Below, piece after piece: positions 7,988 through 16,618 of a stretch of 64,000 nucleotides of DNA. Made by a program: the position numbers and the translations under genes. The stretch spans positions 1 through 64,000 of the forward strand of contig NZ_JALMUV010000014.1 in the NCBI RefSeq assembly GCF_023155275.1. Direction: 5' to 3'. Position 1 is the first letter of the stretch. The number at the start of each line of letters is the position of its first letter. The notes beneath the pieces are model-generated. The model was not told the DNA's origin and did no database searches. It saw only the letters and a program-made list of their open reading frames with translations. Source of the DNA: Streptomyces rhizoryzae. GTDB taxonomy: Bacteria > Actinomycetota > Actinomycetes > Streptomycetales > Streptomycetaceae.

Positions 7988-8893
7988 ATGGCGTCGACGA
8001 CCAATGGCCAGTGGTACCCGCCGGAATGGCCGGCCCGCATCCGGGCCCTGACGAACGGCGAACTGACGCCGCCCGCGCCGCGGCGGGCCGCGACGGTCCT
8101 GCTGCTGCGGGACACCGGCACCGGCGGCCCCGCCGTCCACATGCTGCGCAGACGCGCCTCCATGGCCTTCGCCGGAGGCGCGTACGCCTATCCGGGCGGC
8201 TCGGTGGACCCCCGCGACGAACGCCCCGTGGGGTGGGCCGGTCCCTCGCGCGCCCAGTGGGCGGTGCGGCTGGGCGTCGACCCGGCCACCGCGCAGGCCA
8301 TCGTCTGCGCCGCGGTCCGCGAGACCTTCGAGGAGTCCGGGGTGCTGCTCGCCGGCGACTCCGCGCGCACGGTCGTCGCGGACACCACCGGCCCGGACTG
8401 GGCGGCGGACCGTGCGGCGCTGGTCGCCCACGAGCTGTCCTTCGCCGACTTCCTGGCCCGCCGCGGCCTGGTGCTCCGCTCCGACCTGCTGGCCGCCTGG
8501 GCCCGCTGGATCACCCCGGAGTTCGAACCGCGCCGCTACGACACGTTCTTCTTCGTCGCCGCGCTCCCCGAGGGGCAGCGCACCCTCGACGTCTCCACGG
8601 AGGCGGACCGCACGGTGTGGATCCGCCCGGTACAGGCCGCGGCCGGCTACGACCGCGGGGACCTGCTGATGATGCCGCCGACGATCTCCACCCTGCGCGC
8701 CCTGGAGCCGTACGGCACCGTCGCCGACGCGCTCGCCGCGGCACCGGCGCAGGACCTCACGCCCGTCCTGGCCCGCGCCCGCCTCGTGGACGGCGAGATC
8801 GTGCTGAGCTGGCCGGGCCACGACGAGTTCACCAAGCACATCGCGACGGCGGACGACGGCCCCGCCGGTCCCTCGGGAGGGAACCCCGCATGA
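7988..8893 (+). CDS. Nudix hydrolase
   Basis: A 301-aa protein. The Nudix box is split by a long insertion: GGSVDPRDE comes first, and after about 30 residues VRETFEESGV supplies the REUxEExGU metal-binding core. The family hydrolyses nucleoside diphosphates linked to other groups; large Nudix proteins with this split box include NUDT19/CoA-type members, so the substrate is open. The stop overlaps the ATG of the metallo-beta-lactamase gene by 4 bp (ATGA), so the two are coupled. Confidence 0.85.
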   Translation: MASTTNGQWYPPEWPARIRALTNGELTPPAPRRAATVLLLRDTGTGGPAVHMLRRRASMAFAGGAYAYPGGSVDPRDERPVGWAGPSRAQWAVRLGVDPATAQAIVCAAVRETFEESGVLLAGDSARTVVADTTGPDWAADRAALVAHELSFADFLARRGLVLRSDLLAAWARWITPEFEPRRYDTFFFVAALPEGQRTLDVSTEADRTVWIRPVQAAAGYDRGDLLMMPPTISTLRALEPYGTVADALAAAPAQDLTPVLARARLVDGEIVLSWPGHDEFTKHIATADDGPAGPSGGNPA

Positions 8894-9720
8894 CCGAGGC
8901 AGCCGCCCTCCCCGGCCGGCCCCGCGACGGGGCCCTCACCGGCCAGGCCACCCCGCGCGCCCACTGCGTGCTGGCCCCGAACCCGTCCCCGATGACGCTG
9001 GACGGCACCAACACCTGGATCGTCGCCGAGCCGGACTCCGGGCTGGCCGTGGTCATCGACCCCGGCCCGCTGGACGAGGGCCACCTGCGGGCCGTCCTGG
9101 ACACCGCCGAGCGCGCCGGCCAGCGGGTCGCGCTGACCCTGCTCACCCACGGGCACCCGGACCACGCCGACGGCGCCGCCCGGTTCGCCGAGCTGACCGG
9201 CAGCCCCGTACGGGCGCTGGACCCGGCGCTGCGCCTGGGGGACGAGGGGCTCGCCGCGGGCGATGTCATCACCACCGGCGGGCTGGAGCTGCGGGTGGTG
9301 CCCACCCCGGGGCACACCGCGGACTCGCTGTGCTTCCACCTGCCCGCCGACCGGGCCGTCCTGACGGGCGACACGGTCCTGGGGCGCGGCACCACCGTCG
9401 TCGCGCACCCGGACGGGCGGCTGGGCGACTACCTCGACTCGCTGCGCCGGCTGCGCTCGCTCACCGTGGACGACGGCGTCGCGACGGTCCTCCCGGGCCA
9501 CGGGCCGGTGCTGAACGACGCCCAGGGGGCGGTGGAGTTCTACCTCGCGCACCGGGCCAACCGGCTGGCCCAGGTGGAGACCGCGGTGGAGGCCGGCCAC
9601 CGCACCGCCGCCGAGGTGGTGGCGAGCGTCTACGCGGACGTGGACCGGGCCCTGTGGCCGGCCGCCGAACTCTCGGTGCGGGCGCAGCTGGAGTACCTGG
9701 GCGAGCACGGGCTGATCTAG
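8890..9720 (+). CDS. Metallo-beta-lactamase-fold hydrolase
   Basis: A 276-aa MBL-fold protein. The metal-binding signature THGHPDHADG is present, followed by PTPGHTADSL, TGDTVLGRG and PGHGPV. The pattern matches the glyoxalase II/LACTB2-like group rather than true beta-lactamases. There is no signal peptide, so it is cytoplasmic. It is coupled to the Nudix gene upstream; a shared role in metabolite clearance is possible but not shown. Confidence 0.85.
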   Translation: MTEAAALPGRPRDGALTGQATPRAHCVLAPNPSPMTLDGTNTWIVAEPDSGLAVVIDPGPLDEGHLRAVLDTAERAGQRVALTLLTHGHPDHADGAARFAELTGSPVRALDPALRLGDEGLAAGDVITTGGLELRVVPTPGHTADSLCFHLPADRAVLTGDTVLGRGTTVVAHPDGRLGDYLDSLRRLRSLTVDDGVATVLPGHGPVLNDAQGAVEFYLAHRANRLAQVETAVEAGHRTAAEVVASVYADVDRALWPAAELSVRAQLEYLGEHGLI

Positions 9721-9751
9721 GGGGCGGGCCGCCGGGCCGGCCTGCGGGGCG

Positions 9752-10582
9752 TCAGGGGTCCTCGGGGCGGGGCGCCTTGGCCCCGTGGACGGCCAGGTAC
9801 TCCCCGGCCAGCCAGGGCGCGAGCCCGTCCAGCAGCTCGTCGAGGAGAGCGGGGTACCCGGCCGGGTCCCGGGCGGCGCGCGCCGCGGCGCGCATCGGAT
9901 CGGCGTGCGCCGGGTAGTAGCGCGCGAACACCTCGGCGGACGCGGCCAGATCGCTGGTCCAGCCGCCCCAGCGCGGCATGACGAGGGTGAATCCGGTGCG
10001 GACGAGAGTGCGGGACACCCCCCGGGTCAGCCGCACCCGCTCGGCCCCGGTGGCCTCGGCGGCCCTGCGGCGCAGCGCGGGCAGCCGGCGGTGCAGGTCG
10101 CCGTTGGTCTCGCGGGCCAGGAGCGAGGTCGGGCGGTAACGGGGCAGCGCCGCGGTCACGTCCGGCCCGCTGAGGGGCGTGCACAGGCAGGCCACGAACC
10201 ACGCCCCGTCGTACCGCTCCGCCTCGCTCAGCAGCCGGTCCGCGGTCATCAGCAGGATCCCGGCGCCGTCGATCTGCGGGAAGGCGGCGTCCAGCGCCGC
10301 CTCGGCGGCCCGGGCGGCGGCGCGGTCGGCCGCGGTGGGCCCGTCCCGCAGGACCAGCAGCGCGTCGAGGTCGGACACCCCGGGGACGGCGGTGCCGCGC
10401 GGGATGCTGCCGTAGAGGTACGTGCTGCGCACCCGGCCGGGCGGGAAGCGGGCCTCCAGGGCGGCGGTCAGCCCCGCCACCACGGGGGCGAACGCCGCGG
10501 GCACCCGCTCCAGGGAGCCCTCGCGCACGAAGCAGCCGTCCTGGTCGAGGCCCGTGCCCGGGGGCACCTCATCGGTGGTCAC
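9752..10582 (-). CDS. Nucleotidyltransferase-domain protein
   Basis: A 276-aa protein starting at GTG 10582. Near residues 52-80 it has YLYGSIPRGTAVPGVSDLD, the GSxxRG...DxD signature of the DNA polymerase beta superfamily (minimal nucleotidyltransferases and aminoglycoside adenylyltransferases). The C-terminal half is helical. No partner HEPN gene is adjacent, so a toxin-antitoxin role is not indicated. The substrate is unknown. Confidence 0.75.
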   Translation of the reverse strand: MTTDEVPPGTGLDQDGCFVREGSLERVPAAFAPVVAGLTAALEARFPPGRVRSTYLYGSIPRGTAVPGVSDLDALLVLRDGPTAADRAAARAAEAALDAAFPQIDGAGILLMTADRLLSEAERYDGAWFVACLCTPLSGPDVTAALPRYRPTSLLARETNGDLHRRLPALRRRAAEATGAERVRLTRGVSRTLVRTGFTLVMPRWGGWTSDLAASAEVFARYYPAHADPMRAAARAARDPAGYPALLDELLDGLAPWLAGEYLAVHGAKAPRPEDP

Positions 10583-10667
10583 GGCGCCACTATGGCCGGA
10601 CGGGCCCGCGGCCCGCGAGGCAATTAGCCGCCCGCCGCCGCGCCCCCGCCGGCCCGCCGCGCAGACG

Positions 10668-10695
10668 ACGAGGGCCCGCCGTGGCGGGCCCTCGT
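10668..10695 (-). terminator. Terminator of crp
   Basis: A 13-bp perfect stem (ACGAGGGCCCGCC with its complement) around a very short loop, 20 bp past the crp stop. It lies between the convergent ends of crp and the flanking intergenic sequence. Confidence 0.75.
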
Positions 10696-10715
10696 GGTCG
10701 TGGCGGTGCGCGGCG

Positions 10716-11390
10716 TCAGCGCGAGCGCTTGGCCAGCCGCTCGACGTCCAGCAGGATCACGGCGCGCGCCTCCAGGCGCAGCCAGCCGCGGCCCGCGAAG
10801 TCCGCGAGGGCCTTGTTGACGGTCTCCCGGGAGGCGCCGACGAGCTGGGCCAGCTCCTCCTGCGTGAGGTCGTGCACCACGTGGATGCCTTCCTCGGACT
10901 GCACGCCGAAGCGGCGGGACAGGTCCAGCAGGGCGCGGGCCACGCGGCCGGGCACGTCCGAGAAGACCAGGTCGGACATCTGGTCGTTGGTCTTGCGCAG
11001 CCGGCGGGCGACCGCGCGCAGCAGGGCGGTGGCCACCTCGGGGCGGGCGTTCAGCCAGGGCTGGAGGTCGCCGTGGCCCAGACCGAGCAGCTTGACCTCG
11101 GTGAGCGCGGTGGCGGTGGCCGTGCGCGGTCCGGGGTCGAAGAGGGACAGTTCGCCGATGAGCTCGCCGGGACCGAGGACGGCCAGCATGTTCTCGCGGC
11201 CGTCGGGGGAGGTGCGGTGGAGCTTCACCTTGCCTTCGGTGACCACGTAGAGGCGGTCGCCCGGGTCCCCTTCGTGGAACAGGGCGTCGCCGCGGGCGAG
11301 CGTGACCTCTCCCATCGAGGCGCGCAGCTCGGCCGCCTGCTCGTCGTCGAGCGCCGCGAAGAGCGGGGCGCGCCGCAGAACGTCGTCCAC
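10716..11390 (-). CDS. crp: Crp/Fnr-family transcriptional regulator
   Basis: A 224-aa regulator that closely matches the Streptomyces Crp protein as remembered (SCO3571 is also 224 aa). The cyclic-nucleotide-binding beta-roll includes GELIGELSLFDPGPRTATA. A helix-turn-helix follows (DLTQEELAQLVGASRETVNK, then GWLRLEARAV). The GTG at 11390 is chosen over longer frames because AAGGAG lies 7 nt upstream and the length then matches. In S. coelicolor Crp affects germination, growth and antibiotic production. It is monocistronic and divergent from nth. Confidence 0.92.
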   Translation of the reverse strand: MDDVLRRAPLFAALDDEQAAELRASMGEVTLARGDALFHEGDPGDRLYVVTEGKVKLHRTSPDGRENMLAVLGPGELIGELSLFDPGPRTATATALTEVKLLGLGHGDLQPWLNARPEVATALLRAVARRLRKTNDQMSDLVFSDVPGRVARALLDLSRRFGVQSEEGIHVVHDLTQEELAQLVGASRETVNKALADFAGRGWLRLEARAVILLDVERLAKRSR

Positions 11391-11455
11391 GAGATCTCTC
11401 CTTGTCGACATGCTCCGGAGGACTGTGGTCCCCATCATGCCGGAATGCAAAACAG

Positions 11456-11469
11456 TGCGATCAATCACA
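11456..11469. promoter_or_regulatory. Candidate Crp-like operator
   Basis: The near-palindrome TGCGA-TCAA-TCACA lies 66 bp upstream of the crp start. It resembles a CRP half-site pair (TGNGA/TCACA) with 4 rather than 6 central bases, so autoregulation is only a possibility. Confidence 0.25.
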
Positions 11470-11616
11470 AGTTTGCCGGACCCATGGCCCGAGCCATAAG
11501 GCAGGGGGCCGATTGGGGTCACGGATCCCGGTGATCGGGTCGGATGTCAGTGGGTGGCCTTAGTCTGGCCGAGTGTCCAATACGCCGGTGAGAGCAGAGG
11601 ACTGGGGGCCGACAGA

Positions 11617-12753
11617 GTGAGCGCCGGGCGCGATTCCGCTGTGGGCGAACAGCTGCCCACAGGCGCCTCGAATACCGACAAAAGTAACAAATCGCCCTCC
11701 GGGGTGGCGAGCCGGCGGAGGCCGACGGCGTCCGCGTCCGGCGCGTCGCGCTCCGGGGCGGAGGAGGCGGCCGTGCAGGAGACCCCGGCGGAGCCGGCGG
11801 CGGACGGGCCCGCGGCCGAGCAGGCCCAGGCCGGCAAGACCACCGCGGCGAAGAAGCCCCCGGCCCGGAAGGCCCCGGCCAAGAAGGCCGCCGCGGGCAC
11901 GAAGACCCCGGCCGGGAAGACCCCGGCGAAGAAGACCGCCGCGGCGAAGAAGGCGGCCCCGGCCAAGAAGGCGGCCCCGGCCCGCAAGCCGGAGTCCCGG
12001 GTGGCCATGGTGCGCCGGGCCCGCCGGATCAACCGCGAGCTGGCCGAGCTGTATCCGTACGCCCACCCCGAGCTGGACTTCACCAACCCCTTCGAGCTGC
12101 TGGTCGCCACGGTCCTGTCCGCCCAGACCACCGACCTGCGGGTCAACCAGACCACCCCCCGGCTCTTCGCTGCCTGCCCCACCCCGGAGGACATGGCGGC
12201 GATCCCGCCGGAGCAGCTGGAGGAGCTGATCCGCCCCACCGGCTTCTTCCGCGCCAAGGCCAAGTCGCTGATCGGGCTGTCCACCGCGCTGCGCGACCGG
12301 TTCGGCGGCGAGGTCCCGGGCCGCCTGGAGGACCTCGTCACGCTCCCCGGCGTCGGCCGCAAGACCGCCAACGTCGTGCTGGGCAACGCCTTCGGCGTCC
12401 CGGGCATCACCGTCGACACCCACTTCGGCCGGCTGGCGCGCCGGTTCGGCTGGACGACCGCGCAGGACGCGGAGAAGGTCGAGGCCGATGTCGCCGAGAT
12501 CTTCCCCAAGAGCGAGTGGACGATGCTCTCGCACCGCGTGGTCTTCCACGGCCGCCGCGTCTGCCACTCCCGCCGGCCCGCCTGCGGCGCCTGCCCGATC
12601 GCCCCGCTGTGCCCCTCGTACGGCGAGGGCGAGACCGACCCGGAGAAGGCCCGGAAGCTGCTCAAGTACGAGCTGGGCGGCCAGCCCGGCCAGCGGCTGA
12701 AGCCGCCGGCCGACTACCCGGGCCGGCCCGCGCCCCCGCTGGCGGCCCCGTAG
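11617..12753 (+). CDS. nth: Endonuclease III with a Lys/Ala-rich N-terminal extension
   Basis: A 378-aa DNA glycosylase/AP lyase if it starts at GTG 11617; a start further upstream (11554) or at GTG 11641 cannot be excluded. The helix-hairpin-helix [12 protein letters not shown] carries catalytic Lys249, and Asp267 lies in VDTHFGR. The iron-sulphur loop is C316-x6-C323-x2-C326-x5-C332, all present. The first 120 residues are disordered and carry lysine/alanine repeats ([13 protein letters not shown] types) like a histone H1 tail, probably for non-specific DNA binding. Enzymes outside actinomycetes lack this tail. The role is base-excision repair of oxidised pyrimidines. Confidence 0.92.
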   Translation: MSAGRDSAVGEQLPTGASNTDKSNKSPSGVASRRRPTASASGASRSGAEEAAVQETPAEPAADGPAAEQAQAGKTTAAKKPPARKAPAKKAAAGTKTPAGKTPAKKTAAAKKAAPAKKAAPARKPESRVAMVRRARRINRELAELYPYAHPELDFTNPFELLVATVLSAQTTDLRVNQTTPRLFAACPTPEDMAAIPPEQLEELIRPTGFFRAKAKSLIGLSTALRDRFGGEVPGRLEDLVTLPGVGRKTANVVLGNAFGVPGITVDTHFGRLARRFGWTTAQDAEKVEADVAEIFPKSEWTMLSHRVVFHGRRVCHSRRPACGACPIAPLCPSYGEGETDPEKARKLLKYELGGQPGQRLKPPADYPGRPAPPLAAP

Positions 12754-12814
12754 GGCGGCAGCGGGGACGACTCCAGGGGGACCGACCATCGACGCGATGC
12801 CTGAGGGGGCGCGG

Positions 12815-13540
12815 ATGACGAGAGCACGGGAGCAGTACGGCGCGGCGGAGGACACCGGACCGGCGGCGGCCGGCCGGGAGGTGGCGGTCACGGCCGAGGG
12901 TCTGCCCGCGTGGCTGGCCCCGGTGGCCCGCGCGGCGGACACCATGGAGCCGCGCCAGCTCAGCCGCTTCCTGCCGCCGGAGGACGGCGGCCGGCAGTCC
13001 GCGGTGCTGATCCTCTTCGGGCACGGTGCGCGCGGCCCGGAGCTGCTCCTGATGGAGCGCGCCGGCACGCTGCGCTCGCACGCCGGGCAGCCCTCCTTCC
13101 CCGGTGGCTCGCTCGACCCCCAGGACGGCGATCCGGAAGGGCACGGTCCGGTCCGTGCGGCGCTGCGCGAGGCCCAGGAGGAGACCGGGCTCGACCCGTC
13201 GGGCGTCCAGGTCTTCGGCGTGCTCCCGCGGCTCTACATCCCCGTCAGCGGTTTCGTCGTCACCCCCGTGCTCGGCTGGTGGCGGGTGCCCAGCCCGGTG
13301 ACGGCGGTGGACCGGGCCGAGACCGCCCGGGTCTTCACGGTTCCCGTGGCGGATCTCACGGATCCCGCCCACCGGGTCACCACGCGTCACCCCAGCGGCC
13401 ACACCGGCCCCGCCTTCCTGGTGGAAGACGCGCTGGTCTGGGGTTTCACCGCCGGCGTGATCGACCGGATCCTGCACTACGCGGGCTGGGAGATCCCCTG
13501 GGACCGCGACAAGCAGGTCCCGCTCGACTGGCGCTCGTGA
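12815..13540 (+). CDS. Nudix hydrolase, CoA pyrophosphatase type
   Basis: About 241 aa from ATG 12815, which has GAGGGGG just upstream; ATG 12797 is an in-frame alternative. LRSHAGQPSFPGGSLD corresponds to the NuCoA signature (LRxHxGQxxFPGG), followed by ALREAQEETGLD as the Nudix box. The family cleaves CoA to 3',5'-ADP and 4'-phosphopantetheine. It ends 4 nt before the protease gene starts, so it is probably in one operon with it. Confidence 0.85.
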   Translation: MTRAREQYGAAEDTGPAAAGREVAVTAEGLPAWLAPVARAADTMEPRQLSRFLPPEDGGRQSAVLILFGHGARGPELLLMERAGTLRSHAGQPSFPGGSLDPQDGDPEGHGPVRAALREAQEETGLDPSGVQVFGVLPRLYIPVSGFVVTPVLGWWRVPSPVTAVDRAETARVFTVPVADLTDPAHRVTTRHPSGHTGPAFLVEDALVWGFTAGVIDRILHYAGWEIPWDRDKQVPLDWRS

Positions 13541-13544
13541 GACG

Positions 13545-14756
13545 GTGTCCGGCGTGAACGTCCTGGACATCCTGCTGCTGATCGCGGCCGTGTGGTTCGC
13601 GATCGTCGGTTACCGGCAAGGCTTCCTCGTCGGCATCCTGTCCGTGATCGGCTTCCTCGGGGGCGGCCTGATCGCGGTCTATGTGCTGCCGGTGATCTGG
13701 AACGGGGTCACCGACGACGCCAAACCGGGCACCTTCGCGGTGATCGCCGCGGTCGCCATCGTGATCGTCTGCGCCTCGGTCGGCCAGGCCCTCACCACCC
13801 ACCTCGGCAACAAACTCCGCCGCCACCTCACCTGGACCCCGGCCCGGGCGCTGGACGCCACCGGCGGGGCGCTGGTGAACGTCCTGGCGATGCTGCTGGT
13901 CGCCTGGCTGATCGGCTTCGCCCTGGCGGGCACGACGTCCATGCCGACGTTCAGCAAGGAGGTCCGCAACTCCAAGGTGCTGCTGGGCGTGTCCGAGGTC
14001 ATGCCCGAGCAGGCCACCACGTGGTTCAGGGACTTCTTCGCCATCCTGGCGCAGAACGGCTTCCCGCAGGTCTTCACACCGTTCTCCAACGAACCGATCC
14101 ACCCGGTCCGGCCACCGGACCCGGGCCTGGCCAACGGGCCCGTGGCCGCCGACGCCCGGCGCAGCATCGTCAAGATCGTCGGTCGGGCGCCCAGCTGCGG
14201 CAAGATCCTCGAAGGCACCGGCTTCGTCTTCGCCCCGCACCGGGTGATGACCAACGCCCACGTCGTCGGCGGCGTCAGCGACCCCACGGTCCAGGTCGGC
14301 GGCGAGGGCCTCCAGGTCAGCGCCAAGGTCGTGCTCTACGACTGGGAGCGCGACATCGCCGTCCTGGACGTCCCGCAGCTGCGCGCCCCGGCGCTGAAGT
14401 TCGCCGACAAGGACGCCACCAGCGGCAAGAGCGCCATCGTCGCCGGCTTCCCGGAGAACGGCGGCTACGACGTCCGCCCGGCCCGGGTCCGCGGCCGCAT
14501 CCAGGCCGACGGCGCGGACATCTACCACCGCGGCAGCGTCGACCGCGATGTCTACTCGCTCTACGCGACGGTCCGGGAGGGCAATTCGGGCGGCCCGCTG
14601 CTCACGCCCCGGGGCGACGTCTACGGCGTGGTCTTCGCCAAGTCGCGGGACGACGCGCACACCGGCTACGCGCTGACGGCCGACGAGGTCCGCAGGGACG
14701 CCGTCCAGGGCCGGAACGCGACCCGGCCGGTCGACACCCAGGGCTGCGCGATCTGA
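13545..14756 (+). CDS. MarP-like membrane serine protease (CvpA domain plus trypsin-like domain)
   Basis: A 403-aa protein. The N-terminal half has four hydrophobic segments (CvpA-like, within about 5-135), and the C-terminal half is a chymotrypsin-fold protease. The triad is readable: H239 in TNAHVVGG, D270 in ERDIAVLD and S348 in GNSGGPL. This is the layout of mycobacterial MarP (Rv3671c), a periplasmic protease needed for acid resistance that processes a peptidoglycan hydrolase. In M. tuberculosis its gene also sits beside nth and a Nudix gene, as here. It starts at GTG 13545; GTG 13554 is an alternative. Confidence 0.9.
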   Translation: MSGVNVLDILLLIAAVWFAIVGYRQGFLVGILSVIGFLGGGLIAVYVLPVIWNGVTDDAKPGTFAVIAAVAIVIVCASVGQALTTHLGNKLRRHLTWTPARALDATGGALVNVLAMLLVAWLIGFALAGTTSMPTFSKEVRNSKVLLGVSEVMPEQATTWFRDFFAILAQNGFPQVFTPFSNEPIHPVRPPDPGLANGPVAADARRSIVKIVGRAPSCGKILEGTGFVFAPHRVMTNAHVVGGVSDPTVQVGGEGLQVSAKVVLYDWERDIAVLDVPQLRAPALKFADKDATSGKSAIVAGFPENGGYDVRPARVRGRIQADGADIYHRGSVDRDVYSLYATVREGNSGGPLLTPRGDVYGVVFAKSRDDAHTGYALTADEVRRDAVQGRNATRPVDTQGCAI

Positions 14757-14827
14757 GGCCGGGCGCGGGGCCGGGCACCGATCCGCTGCGGTCGGGGCGC
14801 GGCCCGCGGCCGCCGGGGCGCGCGGGC

Positions 14828-15025
14828 TCAGCCCCGGGAATGGCGCAGCCGCGCGCTCATCCAGCGCGCTCTGCGGCGCAGGATGCGCGGGATCCCCATC
14901 GGGTGCGCCGCGTCGGGGGACCCGCCGGATCCGAGATCCGGGGCGGCCCCGTCCTGCGTCCCCACGGCAGCGGCACTGCTGCGGCGGTTGCGTGCCACGT
15001 CACGGTAGTCGTGCGTCCAGCCCAT
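14828..15025 (-). CDS. Small hypothetical protein
   Basis: A possible 65-aa basic protein from ATG 15025 (GTG 15031 is in frame). It starts MGWTHDYRDVARNRR and ends in an Arg-rich segment (RRRARWMSARLRHSRG). About 85% of third codon positions are G or C, consistent with coding, and it fills an otherwise empty 430-bp gap. There is no clear ribosome site and no recognised family. It could still be chance. Confidence 0.4.
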   Translation of the reverse strand: MGWTHDYRDVARNRRSSAAAVGTQDGAAPDLGSGGSPDAAHPMGIPRILRRRARWMSARLRHSRG

Positions 15026-15072
15026 ACCCACGTCTCTGCCCGTGGCCAGAGGTCCGTAACCGCCTCCGGGAC

Positions 15073-15084
15073 GGCCAATTGGCC
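15073..15084. promoter_or_regulatory. 12-bp perfect palindrome
   Basis: GGCCAATTGGCC lies about 50 bp upstream of the small hypothetical gene. A second short palindrome, TCGTCAGACGA, sits at 15107-15117. The setting between a gene start and the end of the hydrolase operon suits an operator, but the binding protein is unknown. Confidence 0.35.
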
Positions 15085-15189
15085 TATGCGCGAGGCACTT
15101 GGCTGTTCGTCAGACGAGCGTTCGTATCACCGTGCGGCTCCGGGGCCGCCACGTCGGCGAACCGGGTGCGGACGGCGCCGCGGGGGCCG

Positions 15190-16119
15190 TCAGCGGTCCG
15201 GTTCGGGGTCCTTCAGCCAGTTGACCAGCTCGGTGGAGAAGGCGGCCGGGTCCTCCTCGTGCGGCCAGTGCCCCAGGCCGTCGAAGAGCCGCCAGCGGTA
15301 GGGCGCCTCGACGTACTCGCCGGAGCCGGCCGCGCTGCGGATGCCGGTCACCGGGTCGAGGGAGCCGTGCAGGTGCAGCGTGGGGACCCGGACCGGCAGC
15401 TTCATCCGGCGGTTGAACTGGATGCCGTCCGGGCGGGCCAGCGAGCGCACCATCCAGCGGTACGGCTCGATCGAGCAGTGCGCCGTCGACGGGATCGCCA
15501 TCGCGCGCCGGTAGACCTCGACGGCCTCGTCCTCGGGGGGCCGGGGGCCGGACCAGTCGCGGATCAGCCGGCCGACCAGCTCCGCGTCGTCCGCGGTCAG
15601 CCGGCGCTCGGGGATCCAGGGCCGCTGGAAGCCCCAGATGTGCGAGCCGCGCCGGACGTCGGAGAGCATCGCCGCCCGCCAGCGCCGCGGGTGCGGCATC
15701 GAGGCCACCACCAGGCGGCGGACCAGCTTGGGCCGCATCACCGCGGCCGTCCACGCGAGGTAGCCGCCCAGGTCGTGGCCGACCAGCGCGGCGTCCGGCT
15801 CGCCCAGGGAGCGGATGACGCCGGTGATGTCCAGGGCGAGATTCGCCGGGTCGTAGCCCCGCGGGGTGCGGTCGCTGCCGCCGACGCCCCGCAGGTCCAT
15901 GGCGACCGCGCGGAACCCCGCCTCGGCCAGTACGGGAAGCTGGTGGCGCCACGTCCACCAGAACTGCGGGAAGCCGTGCAGCAGCAACACCAGGGGCCCG
16001 TCGCCCATCTCGGCGATGTGGAAGCGCGCACCGTTGGCCGCGACGTCCCGGTGGGTCACCTCTGCGCCGCCGGGGACGCCGAGCCGTACGACCGAGGCGG
16101 TGCTGTCAGGGGCTGTCAT
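15190..16119 (-). CDS. Alpha/beta hydrolase, epoxide-hydrolase-like
   Basis: A 309-aa alpha/beta-hydrolase. The oxyanion-hole motif is LLHGFPQFWWTWR (HGxP with an aromatic run, typical of epoxide hydrolases and dehalogenases). The nucleophile elbow VGHDLGG carries Asp rather than Ser, and a late GLGHWPHEE carries the catalytic His. The Asp nucleophile favours epoxide hydrolase or dehalogenase chemistry over esterase. The ATG at 16119 overlaps the stop of the upstream membrane-protein gene by 4 bp. Confidence 0.85.
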   Translation of the reverse strand: MTAPDSTASVVRLGVPGGAEVTHRDVAANGARFHIAEMGDGPLVLLLHGFPQFWWTWRHQLPVLAEAGFRAVAMDLRGVGGSDRTPRGYDPANLALDITGVIRSLGEPDAALVGHDLGGYLAWTAAVMRPKLVRRLVVASMPHPRRWRAAMLSDVRRGSHIWGFQRPWIPERRLTADDAELVGRLIRDWSGPRPPEDEAVEVYRRAMAIPSTAHCSIEPYRWMVRSLARPDGIQFNRRMKLPVRVPTLHLHGSLDPVTGIRSAAGSGEYVEAPYRWRLFDGLGHWPHEEDPAAFSTELVNWLKDPEPDR

Positions 16120-16574
16120 ACCGATGAGCGTGTCACAGACTCCAGGGCCGGGTGCTGCGGCTGCACCGGCCGCGGGTGCGGCTTGGCGTTCTGCAGCACG
16201 GCCGCGGTCTCCTTGGCGGAGGCGATCGACTTCTCCGGCTTCTTGATCTTCTTGACCTTGGCCATCGCGACCAGGACGAACAGCGCGGCGATGACCAGGA
16301 AGGCGCCGCCCACGATCAGGAACGACCAGGCCAGGCCCAGGCCGAGGTTGTGGATGCCGTAGGCCGCCGCGAAACTCAGCACCGGCAGCGCGAACAGCGC
16401 CAGGGCGCCCGCCACGACGAACGCGGCGCTGCCGACGCCCGCCCGCTTGGCGTCCTGCCGGAGTTCCGCCTTGGCCAGTGCGATCTCGTCGTGCACCAGC
16501 GCGGACATCTCGGCGGTCGCCGTGGCCACCAGCTGCCCGAGGCTGCGGTCCGCACCGTCGTCGGCTGCGCTCAT
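16116..16574 (-). CDS. Phage-holin-superfamily (DUF1469-type) membrane protein
   Basis: A 152-aa protein. An amphipathic N-terminus (SLGQLVATATAEMSALVHDE) with IALAKAELRQDAKRAG leads to two hydrophobic segments (about 50-70 and 85-108), then a basic tail. This is the actinobacterial putative holin superfamily III layout; no lysis function is implied. The ATG at 16574 is preceded by GAGGGAG. It is the first gene of a pair coupled to the hydrolase. Confidence 0.8.
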   Translation of the reverse strand: MSAADDGADRSLGQLVATATAEMSALVHDEIALAKAELRQDAKRAGVGSAAFVVAGALALFALPVLSFAAAYGIHNLGLGLAWSFLIVGGAFLVIAALFVLVAMAKVKKIKKPEKSIASAKETAAVLQNAKPHPRPVQPQHPALESVTRSSV

Positions 16575-16618
16575 CGCCGTCTCCCTCTTCTCATCGCCTG
16601 GATGCAAAGCCTCTCAGA

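Noticed and set aside
14857..15078. Alternative minus-strand 73-aa ORF overlapping the small hypothetical gene
   Set aside because: Its codon third-position pattern is poorer than that of the 65-aa frame, and it has no recognisable features.
16116..16574. Prophage remnant because of the holin-like protein
   Set aside because: The family is widespread in actinobacterial chromosomes; no phage genes flank it.
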